Assembly: GCF_003148645.1 (NCBI RefSeq)
Contig: NZ_QGGP01000003.1
Coordinates: 340,322 to 404,321 of the forward strand
Direction of reading: 5' to 3'
Source: Xanthomarina spongicola
GTDB taxonomy: Bacteria > Bacteroidota > Bacteroidia > Flavobacteriales > Flavobacteriaceae
Length of the DNA stretch: 64,000 bases
Shown here: positions 16,628-26,700 of the stretch, piece after piece
Position numbering within the stretch: position 1 is the stretch's first letter
Layout of the letters: the number at the start of each line of letters is the position of its first letter
Position numbers and translations under genes: made by a program
Notes under the pieces: model-generated
Seen by the model: only the letters and a program-made list of their open reading frames with translations
The model's database searches: none
What the model was told of the DNA's origin: nothing

Positions 16628-18064
16628 TTAGTTCATCCACCATACTGGCGAAGTTAAATTATCTCCTCCCATTGCGCTAGCAGCATCACTATAATTAGCA
16701 GCATTTAAAGACTGCTCAATTACTGGATACGTATATCTAGAAGGAATTTCATTAATAGCTCCATCTTGTGCAGGAGTTAACATAGGATATCCTGTTCTTC
16801 TCCACTCAGTCCAAGCTTCCATACCTTGACTGTAAAGACTTAACCATTTTTGAGTAGCAATTTGTTCTAAAGCATTTCCTGGAGTATAAATAACACTACC
16901 TGAGTAGTATCCACCCATATCTGCTCCATCATTATCAGCAAAACTAGAAGCAATTCCAGCTTGATAATAAGCAGCAGCAGCAGAATCACCACCAGAAATA
17001 TATCCTTTTTTAGCTGCTTCAGCTAATAAGAATTGTAATTCAGTATAGCTTAGAAATACAGCTGGTAATTCAGGTGCTAAATAAAACTCACCTAATGGAG
17101 ATACGTTAGCATAGCTATACGTGTTACTAGGAACATCAGCTATACCAGAAGGCTTTCCTCTATAAATACCATCGGCATTTTTTTGAGCAACAACAGGTAA
17201 TCTGTTATCTACAGGGAATCCCATACTTCCATCCATTCTATCTACAACTTCGCTATTAATCTTCCACTCACCTCTAGTACCAAATACTACAGATTCGAAG
17301 ATAGGGTTTGCATTAGGTGCAGCAGATAAGTATACCATTTTAGCTTCATCAGCGCTTGAATTGAATAATCTACCACTGTTTACTAAGGCTTGCATTTCGC
17401 CAGCTCTTAAATCTTTAGCAGACATTCTCATTAAAGCTCTAAATTTTAATGAAGCAGCAAATTTTCTCCATTTTGCAACATCACCACCATAAACTATATC
17501 TTGGCTAGAATCTAAATCTCCATTCGCAGGATTTAATAATACCATAGCTTCATCTAATAAGGCTAAACAACCATTATAAACTGTAGCTTGAGAATCGTAT
17601 ACAGGAGCAATATTTACAGCTCCTTGTAAAGCTTCAGTAAATGGAATGTTACCATAAAGGTCTGTTAACAATAGCATAGAGAAAGCTTTCATAGTTTGAG
17701 CAACTCCTTGATTAACAAGGTTTCCTTCTTCTCCAGCTAAAATATACATTTGATTCGCATCAGATGCAACAGTTTCATAAAGACTAGACCAAACGTTAGT
17801 TAAAGAACTTTCTCTTGGTATGTATCTAGCTTCATCGTTATATTGTACTTTGGCCCAGTGTTGTGCCCAGCATGCACCCATATCTCCACCATTAAATGTA
17901 CTATACATGGTGTTACCAGTATTTCTTAGAATATTACCTAAAAGTAATTCAGAAGGAACTGACGTAGGATTGTTAGGGTTCGTATTTAATTCTTCAAAGT
18001 CTTTATCACAGCTCACAAATACTAAGCCGATGAATAATAAGACGATTAAATTTATTTTTTTCAT
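16628..18064 (-). CDS. SusD/RagB-family nutrient-binding outer-membrane lipoprotein
   Basis: 478 residues. Signal peptide with lipobox VFVSC followed by DKDFEELNTNPNNPT, the classic start of SusD-like_2 lipoproteins. TPR-like helices contain MKAFSMLLLTDLYGNIPFTEAL, and the family C-terminal region has ATQKWLSLYSQGMEAWTEWRRTGYP. SusD proteins sit as lids over SusC barrels on the cell surface and hand the ligand into the channel. The gene follows SusC by 17 bp, giving an obligate pair. The substrate cannot be inferred: no glycosidase, lyase or peptidase is encoded in the operon. Confidence 0.95.
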   Translation of the reverse strand: MKKINLIVLLFIGLVFVSCDKDFEELNTNPNNPTSVPSELLLGNILRNTGNTMYSTFNGGDMGACWAQHWAKVQYNDEARYIPRESSLTNVWSSLYETVASDANQMYILAGEEGNLVNQGVAQTMKAFSMLLLTDLYGNIPFTEALQGAVNIAPVYDSQATVYNGCLALLDEAMVLLNPANGDLDSSQDIVYGGDVAKWRKFAASLKFRALMRMSAKDLRAGEMQALVNSGRLFNSSADEAKMVYLSAAPNANPIFESVVFGTRGEWKINSEVVDRMDGSMGFPVDNRLPVVAQKNADGIYRGKPSGIADVPSNTYSYANVSPLGEFYLAPELPAVFLSYTELQFLLAEAAKKGYISGGDSAAAAYYQAGIASSFADNDGADMGGYYSGSVIYTPGNALEQIATQKWLSLYSQGMEAWTEWRRTGYPMLTPAQDGAINEIPSRYTYPVIEQSLNAANYSDAASAMGGDNLTSPVWWMN

Positions 18065-18081
18065 AATCTATTTTTTTAAAA

Positions 18082-21000
18082 TTAGAATTTAAGGTTAACG
18101 TTAAATGATATACTTCTTGCAGAAGGTAATTGACCAAATTCTAAACCTTGGTTTCCATTAGAGTTATCAAAAGCACTTTCTGGATCGATATGTGGAGCTT
18201 TCTTATAAAGGAAAGCTAAATTTCTACCAACAACTGAGAAATTAACATCGTCTATAGCTATATTTTCTAACCATTTTTTAGGGAACGTATAAGTTAATCC
18301 CATTTGTCTTAATTTAATGTAAGATGCATCAAATACTGAACTTTCAGCAATACTGTTTGAGAAAGCAGCTTTGTTGTAATCTTCAGCAGATACAATTACA
18401 TTATTTGGAACATATTGAGGATTAGCATCCGTACCAATATTCATTGTACCTTGTCCAACTACACCTGTCTCACGACCTTGCATTGTTTCATCAAGTACAC
18501 CAGCATATCTACCCCAAGAAGTTGTCATTGAGTATATATCTCCACCCATTTTTCCATCTACTAAAGCATCAAATCTAATGTTCTTATAAGATACAATTAA
18601 GTTAGCACCACCAGTCCAATCTGGAGTAACGTTACCAAGAACTTCACTTCCACCAATTACTGGTAATCCATTATTATAAAGGATATCTCCATTTGGAGCT
18701 CTTTCAAAAGCAGGACCTACAATAGTTCCATAAGCTTCACCAACTCTAGCTTCAATAGTTGAACTCCATTGTCCACCAAGTACTAAAGTTTCAAGATCTC
18801 CTAAAGAAACAACTTCGTTTTCGTTCTTTGCATAGTTAATTTCTAAATCAACTTGCCAGTCATCAGTTTTAACTAATGTACCACCTAATTGAACTTCCCA
18901 TCCTTTGTTTCTCATTTCACCAACATTCTGTAATGAAGATCCACTACCTGTAGCAGAAGATAACTGAACATCAACAATTAAGTCTTCAGATGTTTGATCG
19001 TAATAAGTTACATCAAAACGTAATCTGTTTTCAAATAATCTAGCATCTAAACCAAACTCATAACCACTAGTGGTTTCAGGTCCAATTTCTGGATTGTTAA
19101 TAGTAGAAGGGTAGAATAAAAAGTTAGTTCCATCCCAACCAGTAGTTGAGAAACTATAAGTATCTTGTAATCTGTAAGCACCTAATGCTCCAGTACTACC
19201 TACTTTAGACCAACCACCTCTAATTTTTAATAAAGAAACAGTAGATTTATCCATATCGAACATATCACTTAACACAGCACTTACTGTTACAGAAGGATAG
19301 AAGAATGAATTATTATCAGCTGGTAATAAACTTGACCAGTCATTTCTTGCAGTTACATCAACAAATAACATGTTTTTAAACGCTAATTGACCGAAACCAA
19401 ATAAACTGTTAATTTTTTGTTCAGCATATGTAGCACCTTGTACTGGATCTACACCTGTTTTAACGTTACTTACGTTATATAAACCTGGCAACTCTAATTG
19501 AGGAGCAGAAGCAAATATAAGATCGTTTCTTCTATACATAGTGTTTCCACCTGCATTAAGAGAGTATGTTAAATCATCAGTGATGTTTCCAGCAGAAGAA
19601 AATAATACTTCTGTGTTATTTTCATTGTAAGTTCTATCAATAACTCTGTAGTAACCTTCAGGAGCATTGTTAGATCCTTTAGCTTTTCTCTCTGTAGTTT
19701 GAGACTTCCAGAAATCTACACCAGTTTTAGCTTGTACAGATAACCACTTAGTAAGTTCGAAATTTAAAGTAACACCACCAATAATACGGTCTTTCTCATA
19801 CCCATTTAAGTTAGTATCTAATACCCAGAAAGGGTTATTTTGGAATACAGTATTCCAGTTTAAAGGAGTACCTTCAGCTGCAGTACCTACTGCTGCTAAT
19901 GGTAAACTCTCCCAGTCTCTTAGAGCATTAAAGTCAACGTTACGTCCAGACCAAATCATTTGTTGTACTGGATTCTCGTTATCGTAACCTACAGTTACTA
20001 AGTTATCTGATTGAGATTTGATATACTTAGCGTTTAATGAAACATTAATTTTATCGCTTACTTGAAGAGATGTAACACCTCCAATATTATATCTTCTAAA
20101 ATCAGTGTTTGGTACCATACCTTCTTGATCCATTAAGCCCATAGAAAGTCTGAAGTTTGCTTTATCACTACCTCCTGAAAAAGACAGGTTGTTATTTAAA
20201 GTAATTCCAGTTTCGTAGAAATCTTTAATGTTATCTGGTTGAGATACCCATGGAAGAGGTGCACCATCAACTGTATAAGAATTCCATTGTACGAACTCGT
20301 ATCCAACATCTAAAGCAGGACCCCAACTTTCGTCAATACCACCATCTCCAGACTGACCATCGATAAACTCGAAGTAGAAAGGGTTTCCACCTTGTCCATA
20401 AGAGTTTTGGAAATCTGGTAATAATAATGGGTTTTCAAAAGAAACAGAAGAATTAAAAGTAATTCCTAATTTATCTTTAGAAGTAGAACCTTTTTTAGTA
20501 GTAATAACAATTACACCATTAGATGCACGTAAACCATATAATGCAGCTGCATTTGGTCCTTTAAGTACAGTAACAGATTCAATGTCATCAGGATTAACAT
20601 CAGCAGCTCCGTTTGGTAAATCAAATCCACCAGTACTACCAGCAGTTCCAAAGTTAGAGTTGTCAACAGGAATCCCATCAATAACAAATAAAGGTTGGTT
20701 GTTACCAGTAATACTCGATGCACCTCTTAAGATGATTCTTGCAGAAGCACCAGTTGCACCAGAACTGTTAGTAACCTGAACACCAGCAACTTTACCTGAA
20801 AGTGAGTTTACTACATTTATTTCGTTTGATTCAGCAATGTCATCGCCCTTAACTGTTTGGACGGCATAACCAATTGCTTTTTCTTCTTTCTTAATACCAA
20901 ATGCTGTAATTACAACCTCATCGATTGCTTGTACATCTGGAGTCATACCAAAACTAATGTTGTTAGAAGCTCCAACAGTCATTTCTTTTTTAGTATAACC

Positions 21001-21228
21001 TACGAAAGAGTAAGATAAGACATCGCCAGCACTAGCAGAAATGGAATAGTTTCCATCAAAATCTGTTTGTGTACCATTTGTCGTACCTTTTACAATAATA
21101 TTAACTCCAGGAAGGGGTAACCCGTTTTCATCGGACACAGTTCCTGAAATTGTTTTTTCTTGTGCAAACGTAAATTGCACAACAAACGCTAGGAATAGCG
21201 TTAAAATTCCACTAAACTTTGTTTTCAT
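18082..21228 (-). CDS. SusC/RagA-family TonB-linked outer-membrane transporter
   Basis: 1048 residues. Signal peptide ending at VQFTFAQ, then a carboxypeptidase-regulatory-like domain (about residues 25-100, with TISGTVSDENGLPLPGVNI and GYTKKEMTV). The plug domain follows, with VNSLSGKVAGVQVTN, RGASSITGNNQPLFVIDGIPVDN and LKGPNAAALYGLRASNGVI. A long 22-strand-type barrel runs to the C-terminal FNVNLKF. It should import a ligand captured by the SusD partner, powered by TonB-ExbBD. It is the first gene of a four-gene operon. No anti-sigma/ECF pair or hybrid sensor is adjacent, so its regulation is not explained. Confidence 0.96.
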   Translation of the reverse strand: MKTKFSGILTLFLAFVVQFTFAQEKTISGTVSDENGLPLPGVNIIVKGTTNGTQTDFDGNYSISASAGDVLSYSFVGYTKKEMTVGASNNISFGMTPDVQAIDEVVITAFGIKKEEKAIGYAVQTVKGDDIAESNEINVVNSLSGKVAGVQVTNSSGATGASARIILRGASSITGNNQPLFVIDGIPVDNSNFGTAGSTGGFDLPNGAADVNPDDIESVTVLKGPNAAALYGLRASNGVIVITTKKGSTSKDKLGITFNSSVSFENPLLLPDFQNSYGQGGNPFYFEFIDGQSGDGGIDESWGPALDVGYEFVQWNSYTVDGAPLPWVSQPDNIKDFYETGITLNNNLSFSGGSDKANFRLSMGLMDQEGMVPNTDFRRYNIGGVTSLQVSDKINVSLNAKYIKSQSDNLVTVGYDNENPVQQMIWSGRNVDFNALRDWESLPLAAVGTAAEGTPLNWNTVFQNNPFWVLDTNLNGYEKDRIIGGVTLNFELTKWLSVQAKTGVDFWKSQTTERKAKGSNNAPEGYYRVIDRTYNENNTEVLFSSAGNITDDLTYSLNAGGNTMYRRNDLIFASAPQLELPGLYNVSNVKTGVDPVQGATYAEQKINSLFGFGQLAFKNMLFVDVTARNDWSSLLPADNNSFFYPSVTVSAVLSDMFDMDKSTVSLLKIRGGWSKVGSTGALGAYRLQDTYSFSTTGWDGTNFLFYPSTINNPEIGPETTSGYEFGLDARLFENRLRFDVTYYDQTSEDLIVDVQLSSATGSGSSLQNVGEMRNKGWEVQLGGTLVKTDDWQVDLEINYAKNENEVVSLGDLETLVLGGQWSSTIEARVGEAYGTIVGPAFERAPNGDILYNNGLPVIGGSEVLGNVTPDWTGGANLIVSYKNIRFDALVDGKMGGDIYSMTTSWGRYAGVLDETMQGRETGVVGQGTMNIGTDANPQYVPNNVIVSAEDYNKAAFSNSIAESSVFDASYIKLRQMGLTYTFPKKWLENIAIDDVNFSVVGRNLAFLYKKAPHIDPESAFDNSNGNQGLEFGQLPSARSISFNVNLKF

Positions 21229-21256
21229 TTTATATTTTATTTGAATTAGTCTACGC

Positions 21257-21264
21257 CAAAAATC
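21257..21264 (-). promoter_or_regulatory. Possible -7 promoter element for the Sus-like operon
   Basis: Minus-strand GATTTTTG differs from TAnnTTTG in the first base only by sequence class (GA for TA). A TTG lies about 20 bases upstream of it, at the -33 position. The box is 28 bases before the susC start. Weak match. Confidence 0.3.
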
Positions 21265-21290
21265 ATAATAAAAAGTTAATTAAACAATAT

Positions 21291-21352
21291 TTAAGGGTTA
21301 AAATTTCATTTTTTTTTAAAAATAGACTCATTTTTAGTTAATAAACCCTTAA
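21291..21352. repeat. 9-bp inverted repeat overlapping a stop codon
   Basis: TTAAGGGTT at 21291-21299 is inverted as AACCCTTAA at 21344-21352, enclosing 44 bases. The right arm includes the stop codon of the Omp85-like gene (21349-21351, minus strand). The enclosed sequence contains a smaller AAAAAT/ATTTTT pair. It could be an extended terminator stem or an operator in front of the Sus-like operon. Confidence 0.45.
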
Positions 21353-23046
21353 AAAAATGCTGTTAAACTTAAATGGACTTGAGAATTTGAAAATTTAAAT
21401 GATTGATTTTCTGTTTTTCCATTCGCAAAATTGAATTTTAATAGCCCAGCTTTGGTTATTAATCCAAATCCGAACCCAAAACCATATAATTTCTCTTTCT
21501 GTTCTGTTATTTTATTTTCAAAATATGCAGCATCAATAATTGTGTGAACGTAAATACTATTATTAAACATATACCTGTATTCGGTATTTATTAGTCCGTA
21601 AAGAGTTGCAGATAGACTGTTTTCTTCAAATCCTCTAATTGAATTAATGCCACCAAAGCGTATTAATTCATTTTCAAGATATGTGTCTGAAAATAGTCCG
21701 TAACTATTAACTCTTAAAAAAATACTGTTTTTTAAATTTAGATTGAATATATGAAAGGCATCAAAATAATATTGATACTGTTTAGTTGATGTGTTTTCGT
21801 AGTCGCGAGAACCAGTTTCAACTTGAAAATCTAATAACGAGCTGGTGTTAAATAACACACTTTCTTTTTGTCGCTTTTTGTATTGATACCTTACATTATA
21901 AAATAATGTTGAATAATCTTTTATCAATGGATCACTATAAATAGAATCAAGCAAGTTATTTGATTGAATAGATCTTATTCCTGCAAACACTTTGTTTCTA
22001 GGATTTAATTGGTAAAACAATTTAGCATTTTGATTTGCTGTGGAAAACGATGAATCTCTTTTTAATAGCCCTAATTCAAGCTCGGCTCCTAAAGGAGTGC
22101 CAAATAAATAGGGTAAATTTATATTTACATTAAACGTTTTTTGTTCATTCTCATCGCTCTTATATATTAACCTAAAAGATTCTCCATAATTTAAGTTATT
22201 ATTAAGTTCTAAATTTAAATAGCCACTAAATTCTATTTTGTTAGATTCTTCGTTTGAGCCAAAACCTATAAATCCATCAAAATTATTGCTTTTGTTTTTA
22301 CTAATAAATAAGTATATAGTTGTTGAGTCTTTACTAAATAATATTTCAGGATCTTTAATTTGGTTAGCAAAAGGTAATTCATTTAATGTATTGGCTTGTT
22401 TTTTTATTTCAGATAAATTAAAAATAGAACTCTCTTTAATTTTTAAATAATACTTTAAAAACGATTTCGGAAACTTCTCGTAGCCTTTAATAATTACTTT
22501 ATCAATATTGCGAGTCGTTATTTTATCAGACAACACTAAGGTAGCATCAATTTCGTTATTATTTTTAATCTTAATATTTGATAGTTTTAAAGTACTAAAT
22601 GGGTCGCCTAATTCTGATAACTTTAAATTAATGGTATTAAGAGCTTTTTCTGTATCCTGAATTGGAATAGTGAAATATGAATCAAATATTTTATTAGAAA
22701 CCAATTGAATGGTTTTAGTTGGTATGATGCTATCGCTATAATATATATTTATGTACTTAAACTTTCTATTTAGGTTAATGCTAACCAAAAGTGAGGAATC
22801 GTTTATTCTATTAATTGGCGATATATTACTTTCAATATATCCAAGAGTATTTAGTTTGGTTTTAAATGTTACAACTTCTTTTGAAGCAGATTCATAATCT
22901 TTATGTTTCTTAATGTATTTAATTGAATCAATTACCTTGTTCTCCAAGCTATCCTTTCCAGTAATAGTTAGATTTAAAGTCTGAGAAGTAGCATCTATTG
23001 AAAACAGGCTAAGTATAGTAAGTAATAATTTAGGTATTCTATGCAC
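21349..23046 (-). CDS. Omp85-superfamily outer-membrane protein (BamA/TamA-like)
   Basis: About 565 residues. No ATG is available: a GTG at 23046 gives a clean signal peptide (MHRIPKLLLTILSLFSIDATSQ) and is preferred over a TTG at 23058. The N-terminal half holds POTRA-like segments; the last, about residues 185-260, contains IDKVIIKGYEKFPKSFLKYYLKI and LNELPFANQIKDPEILF. The C-terminal half is a beta barrel with the Omp85 lid-loop motif IRFGGINSIRGFEENSL and ends in an aromatic residue, HLSLTAFF. It is shorter than BamA, so it is probably a TamA- or TPS-like member inserting or exporting an unknown partner. It is divergent from rpsL. Confidence 0.85.
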   Translation of the reverse strand: MHRIPKLLLTILSLFSIDATSQTLNLTITGKDSLENKVIDSIKYIKKHKDYESASKEVVTFKTKLNTLGYIESNISPINRINDSSLLVSINLNRKFKYINIYYSDSIIPTKTIQLVSNKIFDSYFTIPIQDTEKALNTINLKLSELGDPFSTLKLSNIKIKNNNEIDATLVLSDKITTRNIDKVIIKGYEKFPKSFLKYYLKIKESSIFNLSEIKKQANTLNELPFANQIKDPEILFSKDSTTIYLFISKNKSNNFDGFIGFGSNEESNKIEFSGYLNLELNNNLNYGESFRLIYKSDENEQKTFNVNINLPYLFGTPLGAELELGLLKRDSSFSTANQNAKLFYQLNPRNKVFAGIRSIQSNNLLDSIYSDPLIKDYSTLFYNVRYQYKKRQKESVLFNTSSLLDFQVETGSRDYENTSTKQYQYYFDAFHIFNLNLKNSIFLRVNSYGLFSDTYLENELIRFGGINSIRGFEENSLSATLYGLINTEYRYMFNNSIYVHTIIDAAYFENKITEQKEKLYGFGFGFGLITKAGLLKFNFANGKTENQSFKFSNSQVHLSLTAFF

Positions 23047-23058
23047 GTTTATTTGCAA

Positions 23059-23299
23059 CTATTTGAGTTGTAAAACTAACGCAAAATGCACACTTATTAT
23101 ATATTGACATCTTTATTTTTTTATTCTATTATAATTCCAAACGCTTTTGCATATATAAATTAATAAAAAAACAGCGCGCTTTTATAAGCTAAATAAAAAA
23201 TCTTGGTTAATTAATAAAATAATAGTTTGCTCTAAACGTAGCTTAAGTGCTACATTGAAAAAAAAAAACGAATAAGTTTTGAAAATTAATTCATTAACG
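23059..23299. other. Divergent intergenic region before the ribosomal block
   Basis: Very AT-rich DNA between the Omp85-like gene and the rpsL promoter, with no open frame of note. It includes an A-run at about 23261-23269. I see no clear promoter for the Omp85-like gene. The A/T-tract-rich sequence directly upstream of the rpsL -33 box could act as an UP-element-like activator. Confidence 0.4.
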
Positions 23300-23348
23300 T
23301 TTGAAAAATTAAAATATATTTCTACCTTTGCAGCCCTCTAATAAGAGG
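23300..23348 (+). promoter_or_regulatory. Main promoter and 5' hairpin of the ribosomal-protein block
   Basis: TTTG at 23300-23303 and TACCTTTG at 23323-23330 are separated by 19 bases, a textbook Bacteroidota -33/-7 promoter. Directly downstream, CCTCT (23335-23339) pairs with AGAGG (23344-23348) around a 4-base loop. The transcript should therefore begin with a hairpin a few bases from its 5' end, 26 bases before the rpsL ATG. Confidence 0.85.
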
Positions 23349-23374
23349 TATTTGTAAAATATTATAGAAAATAT

Positions 23375-23749
23375 ATGCCAACAATTTCACAATTAGTACG
23401 AAAAGGAAGAGCCAAAATAACCAAGAAGAGTAAATCGGCTGCTTTAGATTCGTGTCCACAAAGACGTGGAGTGTGTACTCGTGTTTACACCACAACACCT
23501 AAGAAACCTAACTCTGCAATGCGTAAAGTAGCAAGGGTAAGGTTGACTAATGGTAAAGAGGTAAATGCATACATTCCAGGAGAAGGACACAATTTACAAG
23601 AGCACTCGATAGTATTGGTTAGAGGTGGAAGGGTAAAAGATTTGCCAGGAGTTAGATATCACATTGTTCGTGGTGCCTTAGATACAGCAGGTGTCGCAGG
23701 TAGAACACAACGTAGATCTAAGTATGGAGCAAAACGCCCTAAGAAGTAA
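23375..23749 (+). CDS. rpsL: 30S ribosomal protein S12 (uS12)
   Basis: 124 residues. S12 sits at the decoding centre, where it helps check codon-anticodon pairing. The diagnostic loop [12 protein letters not shown] keeps Lys43 and Lys44, and RVKDLPG keeps Lys88 with Asp89, the residue that is beta-methylthiolated in many bacteria. The usual streptomycin-resistance sites are therefore wild type by inspection. It is the first gene of the block, 44 bases after its promoter -7 box. Confidence 0.98.
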   Translation: MPTISQLVRKGRAKITKKSKSAALDSCPQRRGVCTRVYTTTPKKPNSAMRKVARVRLTNGKEVNAYIPGEGHNLQEHSIVLVRGGRVKDLPGVRYHIVRGALDTAGVAGRTQRRSKYGAKRPKK

Positions 23750-23772
23750 TTAAAAAACTTTAAGAAGAAGAC

Positions 23773-24249
23773 ATGAGAAAAAGACAAGCGAAAAAAAGAC
23801 CGCTTTTACCAGATCCACGTTTTAACGATCAGTTAGTAACTCGTTTCGTTAATATGATGATGTGGGACGGTAAAAAGTCTGTAGCTTTTAAAGTGTTTTA
23901 CGATGCAATTGATATCGTAGAAGAAAAGAAAACAGACGAAGAAAAAACAGCTTTAGAATTATGGAAAGATGCTTTATCTAACGTTATGCCTCACGTAGAA
24001 GTGCGTAGTCGTAGAGTTGGTGGTGCAACATTCCAGATTCCTATGCAAATTCGTCCAGACAGAAAAGTTTCAACTGCTATGAAGTGGTTAATTACTTTTT
24101 CACGTAAAAGAAACGAAAAGTCAATGGCGCAACGTTTAGCATCTGAAATTTTAGCAGCAGCTAAAGAAGAAGGAGCAGCAGTTAAAAAGCGTGTTGATAC
24201 TCACAAAATGGCTGAAGCAAATAAAGCATTTTCACACTTTAGATTTTAA
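23773..24249 (+). CDS. rpsG: 30S ribosomal protein S7 (uS7)
   Basis: 158 residues. S7 nucleates assembly of the 30S head by binding the 3' major domain of 16S rRNA and lines the E site. The motifs [44 protein letters not shown] and the C-terminal [10 protein letters not shown] are as expected. It is 23 bp after rpsL and 6 bp before fusA. In E. coli S7 represses the str operon, but I see no equivalent structured gap between rpsL and rpsG here. Confidence 0.98.
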   Translation: MRKRQAKKRPLLPDPRFNDQLVTRFVNMMMWDGKKSVAFKVFYDAIDIVEEKKTDEEKTALELWKDALSNVMPHVEVRSRRVGGATFQIPMQIRPDRKVSTAMKWLITFSRKRNEKSMAQRLASEILAAAKEEGAAVKKRVDTHKMAEANKAFSHFRF

Positions 24250-24255
24250 TATAAA

Positions 24256-26382
24256 ATGGCAAGAGATTTAAAACTTACTAGAAATATTGGTATTGCAGCA
24301 CATATTGATGCTGGTAAAACCACTACAACAGAACGTATCTTGTTTTATACAGGTGTGTCTCATAAAATTGGTGAAGTTCATGATGGAGCTTCAACAATGG
24401 ACTGGATGGAGCAAGAAGCAGAAAGAGGTATTACAATTACTTCTGCTGCAACAACTTGTGATTGGACATTCCCTAAAGAAAATGGAGAGCCTACAGAAGA
24501 CGCACAAGACTATCATTTTAATATAATTGACACTCCTGGTCACGTAGATTTTACGGTTGAAGTAAACCGTTCTTTACGTGTATTAGATGGTTTAGTATTT
24601 TTGTTTAGTGCAGTAGATGGTGTTGAGCCACAATCTGAAACTAACTGGAGACTAGCAGATAACTATAAAGTTCCTAGAATTGGTTTCGTTAATAAAATGG
24701 ACCGTCAAGGATCAGATTTTTTAGGCGTTTGCCAACAGGTTAAAGATATGTTGAAGTCTAATGCAGTGCCAATTGTATTAAACATTGGTGATGAAGAAGA
24801 TTTTAAAGGTATTGTAGATTTAGTAAAAAACAGAGCTATTGTATGGCACGATGATAATTACGGTTCTACATTCGATATTGTTGATATTCCTGAAAATATG
24901 AAAGATGAAGTACGTAAATATCGTGCTTTATTAATAGAAGAAGTAGCAAGTTATGATGAGAATCTACTTGAGAAATTCATGGAAGATGAGAATTCTATTA
25001 CAGAAGAAGAAGTGCACGCTGCGCTTAGAGCTGCTGTAATGGATATGGCTATCATTCCTATGGTATGTGGTTCTTCATTTAAAAATAAAGGAGTTCAATT
25101 CTTACTAGATGCTGTTTGTCGCTATTTACCTTCTCCAATGGATAGAGAAAGTGTTATAGGTACTAATCCAGATACTGGTAAAGAAGAAAGACGTAAGCCT
25201 AGTGTTAACGAGCCTTTTTCAGCTTTAGCGTTTAAAATTGCAACAGATCCTTTTGTAGGGCGTTTAGCATTTTTTAGAGCATATTCAGGTCGTTTAGATG
25301 CAGGTTCTTACATTTTGAATAACCGTTCAGGTAAAAAAGAACGTATTTCTCGTATATACCAAATGCACTCTAATAAACAAAATGCAATCGATTTTATCGA
25401 AGCAGGAGATATTGGAGCAGCAGTAGGATTTAAAGATATTAAGACTGGTGATACTATGTCTGATGAAAAACATCCTATTGTTTTAGAATCAATGGATTTT
25501 CCAGATCCAGTAATTGGTATTGCAGTTGAGCCTAAAACAAAGGCAGATGTAGATAAATTAGGTATGGCTTTAGCTAAATTAGCTGAAGAAGATCCAACGT
25601 TTACAGCAAGAACAGACGAAGCTTCAGGACAGACTATTATTTCTGGAATGGGTGAGCTTCACTTAGATATTATTGTGGACCGTTTACGTCGCGAATTTAA
25701 AGTTGAAGTAAACCAAGGGCAACCTCAAGTAGAATATAAAGAAGCTATTACTGCTTCTGCAGATCATAGAGAAGTTTACAAAAAACAATCTGGTGGTCGT
25801 GGTAAATTCGCAGATATTGTATTTACGGTTGAACCAGCTGATGAAGGTGTTGTAGGTCTTCAATTTGAATCTATTATTAAAGGTGGTAATGTTCCTAAAG
25901 AATTTATTCCATCTATTGAAAAAGGATTCAAAATGGCAATGGTAAATGGACCATTAGCAGGTTATGAAATCGATTCGATGAAAGTAACATTGAAGGATGG
26001 ATCTTATCATGATGTGGATTCAGATCAATTATCTTTTGAATTAGCAGCTAAATTAGGATTTAAAAACTGTGCTAAAGCAGCAAAAGCTGTAATCATGGAG
26101 CCTATTATGAAGCTAGAAGTAATCACTCCAGAAGAAAACATGGGTGATATAGTAGGAGATTTGAATAGACGTAGAGGTCAAATGACTAGTATGGGAGATA
26201 GAGCTGGTGCAAAAACTGTAAAAGCTACTGTACCATTATCAGAAATGTTTGGTTATGTAACAACATTAAGAACATTATCATCAGGTCGTGCAACATCAAC
26301 AATGGAATTTTCACATTATGCTGAAACTCCTTCAAATATTTCAGAAGAAGTTATCAAAGCAGCAAAAGGCGTAGAAGCTTAA
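24256..26382 (+). CDS. fusA: Elongation factor G
   Basis: 708 residues, full length. This GTPase drives ribosomal translocation and, with RRF, ribosome recycling. G1 is [15 protein letters not shown]2 lies in the [11 protein letters not shown] segment, G3 is DTPGHVDFT and G4 is [10 protein letters not shown]. Domain IV carries [13 protein letters not shown] and the C-terminal domain ends in [11 protein letters not shown]. One copy is visible; Bacteroidota often encode a second EF-G elsewhere, and the position inside the str cluster marks this as the main one. It is followed by rpsJ after 12 bp. Confidence 0.98.
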   Translation: MARDLKLTRNIGIAAHIDAGKTTTTERILFYTGVSHKIGEVHDGASTMDWMEQEAERGITITSAATTCDWTFPKENGEPTEDAQDYHFNIIDTPGHVDFTVEVNRSLRVLDGLVFLFSAVDGVEPQSETNWRLADNYKVPRIGFVNKMDRQGSDFLGVCQQVKDMLKSNAVPIVLNIGDEEDFKGIVDLVKNRAIVWHDDNYGSTFDIVDIPENMKDEVRKYRALLIEEVASYDENLLEKFMEDENSITEEEVHAALRAAVMDMAIIPMVCGSSFKNKGVQFLLDAVCRYLPSPMDRESVIGTNPDTGKEERRKPSVNEPFSALAFKIATDPFVGRLAFFRAYSGRLDAGSYILNNRSGKKERISRIYQMHSNKQNAIDFIEAGDIGAAVGFKDIKTGDTMSDEKHPIVLESMDFPDPVIGIAVEPKTKADVDKLGMALAKLAEEDPTFTARTDEASGQTIISGMGELHLDIIVDRLRREFKVEVNQGQPQVEYKEAITASADHREVYKKQSGGRGKFADIVFTVEPADEGVVGLQFESIIKGGNVPKEFIPSIEKGFKMAMVNGPLAGYEIDSMKVTLKDGSYHDVDSDQLSFELAAKLGFKNCAKAAKAVIMEPIMKLEVITPEENMGDIVGDLNRRRGQMTSMGDRAGAKTVKATVPLSEMFGYVTTLRTLSSGRATSTMEFSHYAETPSNISEEVIKAAKGVEA

Positions 26383-26394
26383 AACTAAAAGAAA

Positions 26395-26700
26395 ATGAGT
26401 CAGAAAATTAGAATAAAATTAAAGTCTTACGATCACAATTTAGTTGATAAGTCTGCTGAAAAGATTGTAAAAACAGTAAAAAGCACTGGAGCTGTAGTAA
26501 CTGGACCAATTCCATTACCAACTCATAAGAAAATTTTCACTGTATTACGTTCACCACACGTAAATAAGAAGTCAAGAGAACAATTTCAATTAAGTTCTTA
26601 TAAGAGATTATTAGATATCTACTCTTCATCTTCTAAAACAATTGATGCTTTAATGAAATTAGAATTACCTAGTGGAGTTGAAGTTGAAATCAAAGTGTAA
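26395..26700 (+). CDS. rpsJ: 30S ribosomal protein S10 (uS10)
   Basis: 101 residues. S10 sits in the 30S head and in other bacteria also joins NusB/NusG in antitermination. The start [20 protein letters not shown] and the loop [29 protein letters not shown] are highly conserved. The gene is attached to the str genes on its left, while a 120-bp gap containing a strong hairpin separates it from rplC. The S10 operon boundary known from E. coli is therefore shifted by one gene here. Confidence 0.98.
   Translation: MSQKIRIKLKSYDHNLVDKSAEKIVKTVKSTGAVVTGPIPLPTHKKIFTVLRSPHVNKKSREQFQLSSYKRLLDIYSSSSKTIDALMKLELPSGVEVEIKV

Noticed and set aside
20511..20723. Leu-rich 70-codon frame on the same strand as susC
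   Set aside because: Frame-shifted reading of the SusC plug domain; the SusC frame is intact from end to end.
21634..21650. tRNA-like TTCAAATCC word
   Set aside because: It lies within the coding sequence of the Omp85 lid-loop motif; no cloverleaf can be formed around it. No tRNA gene was found in the window.
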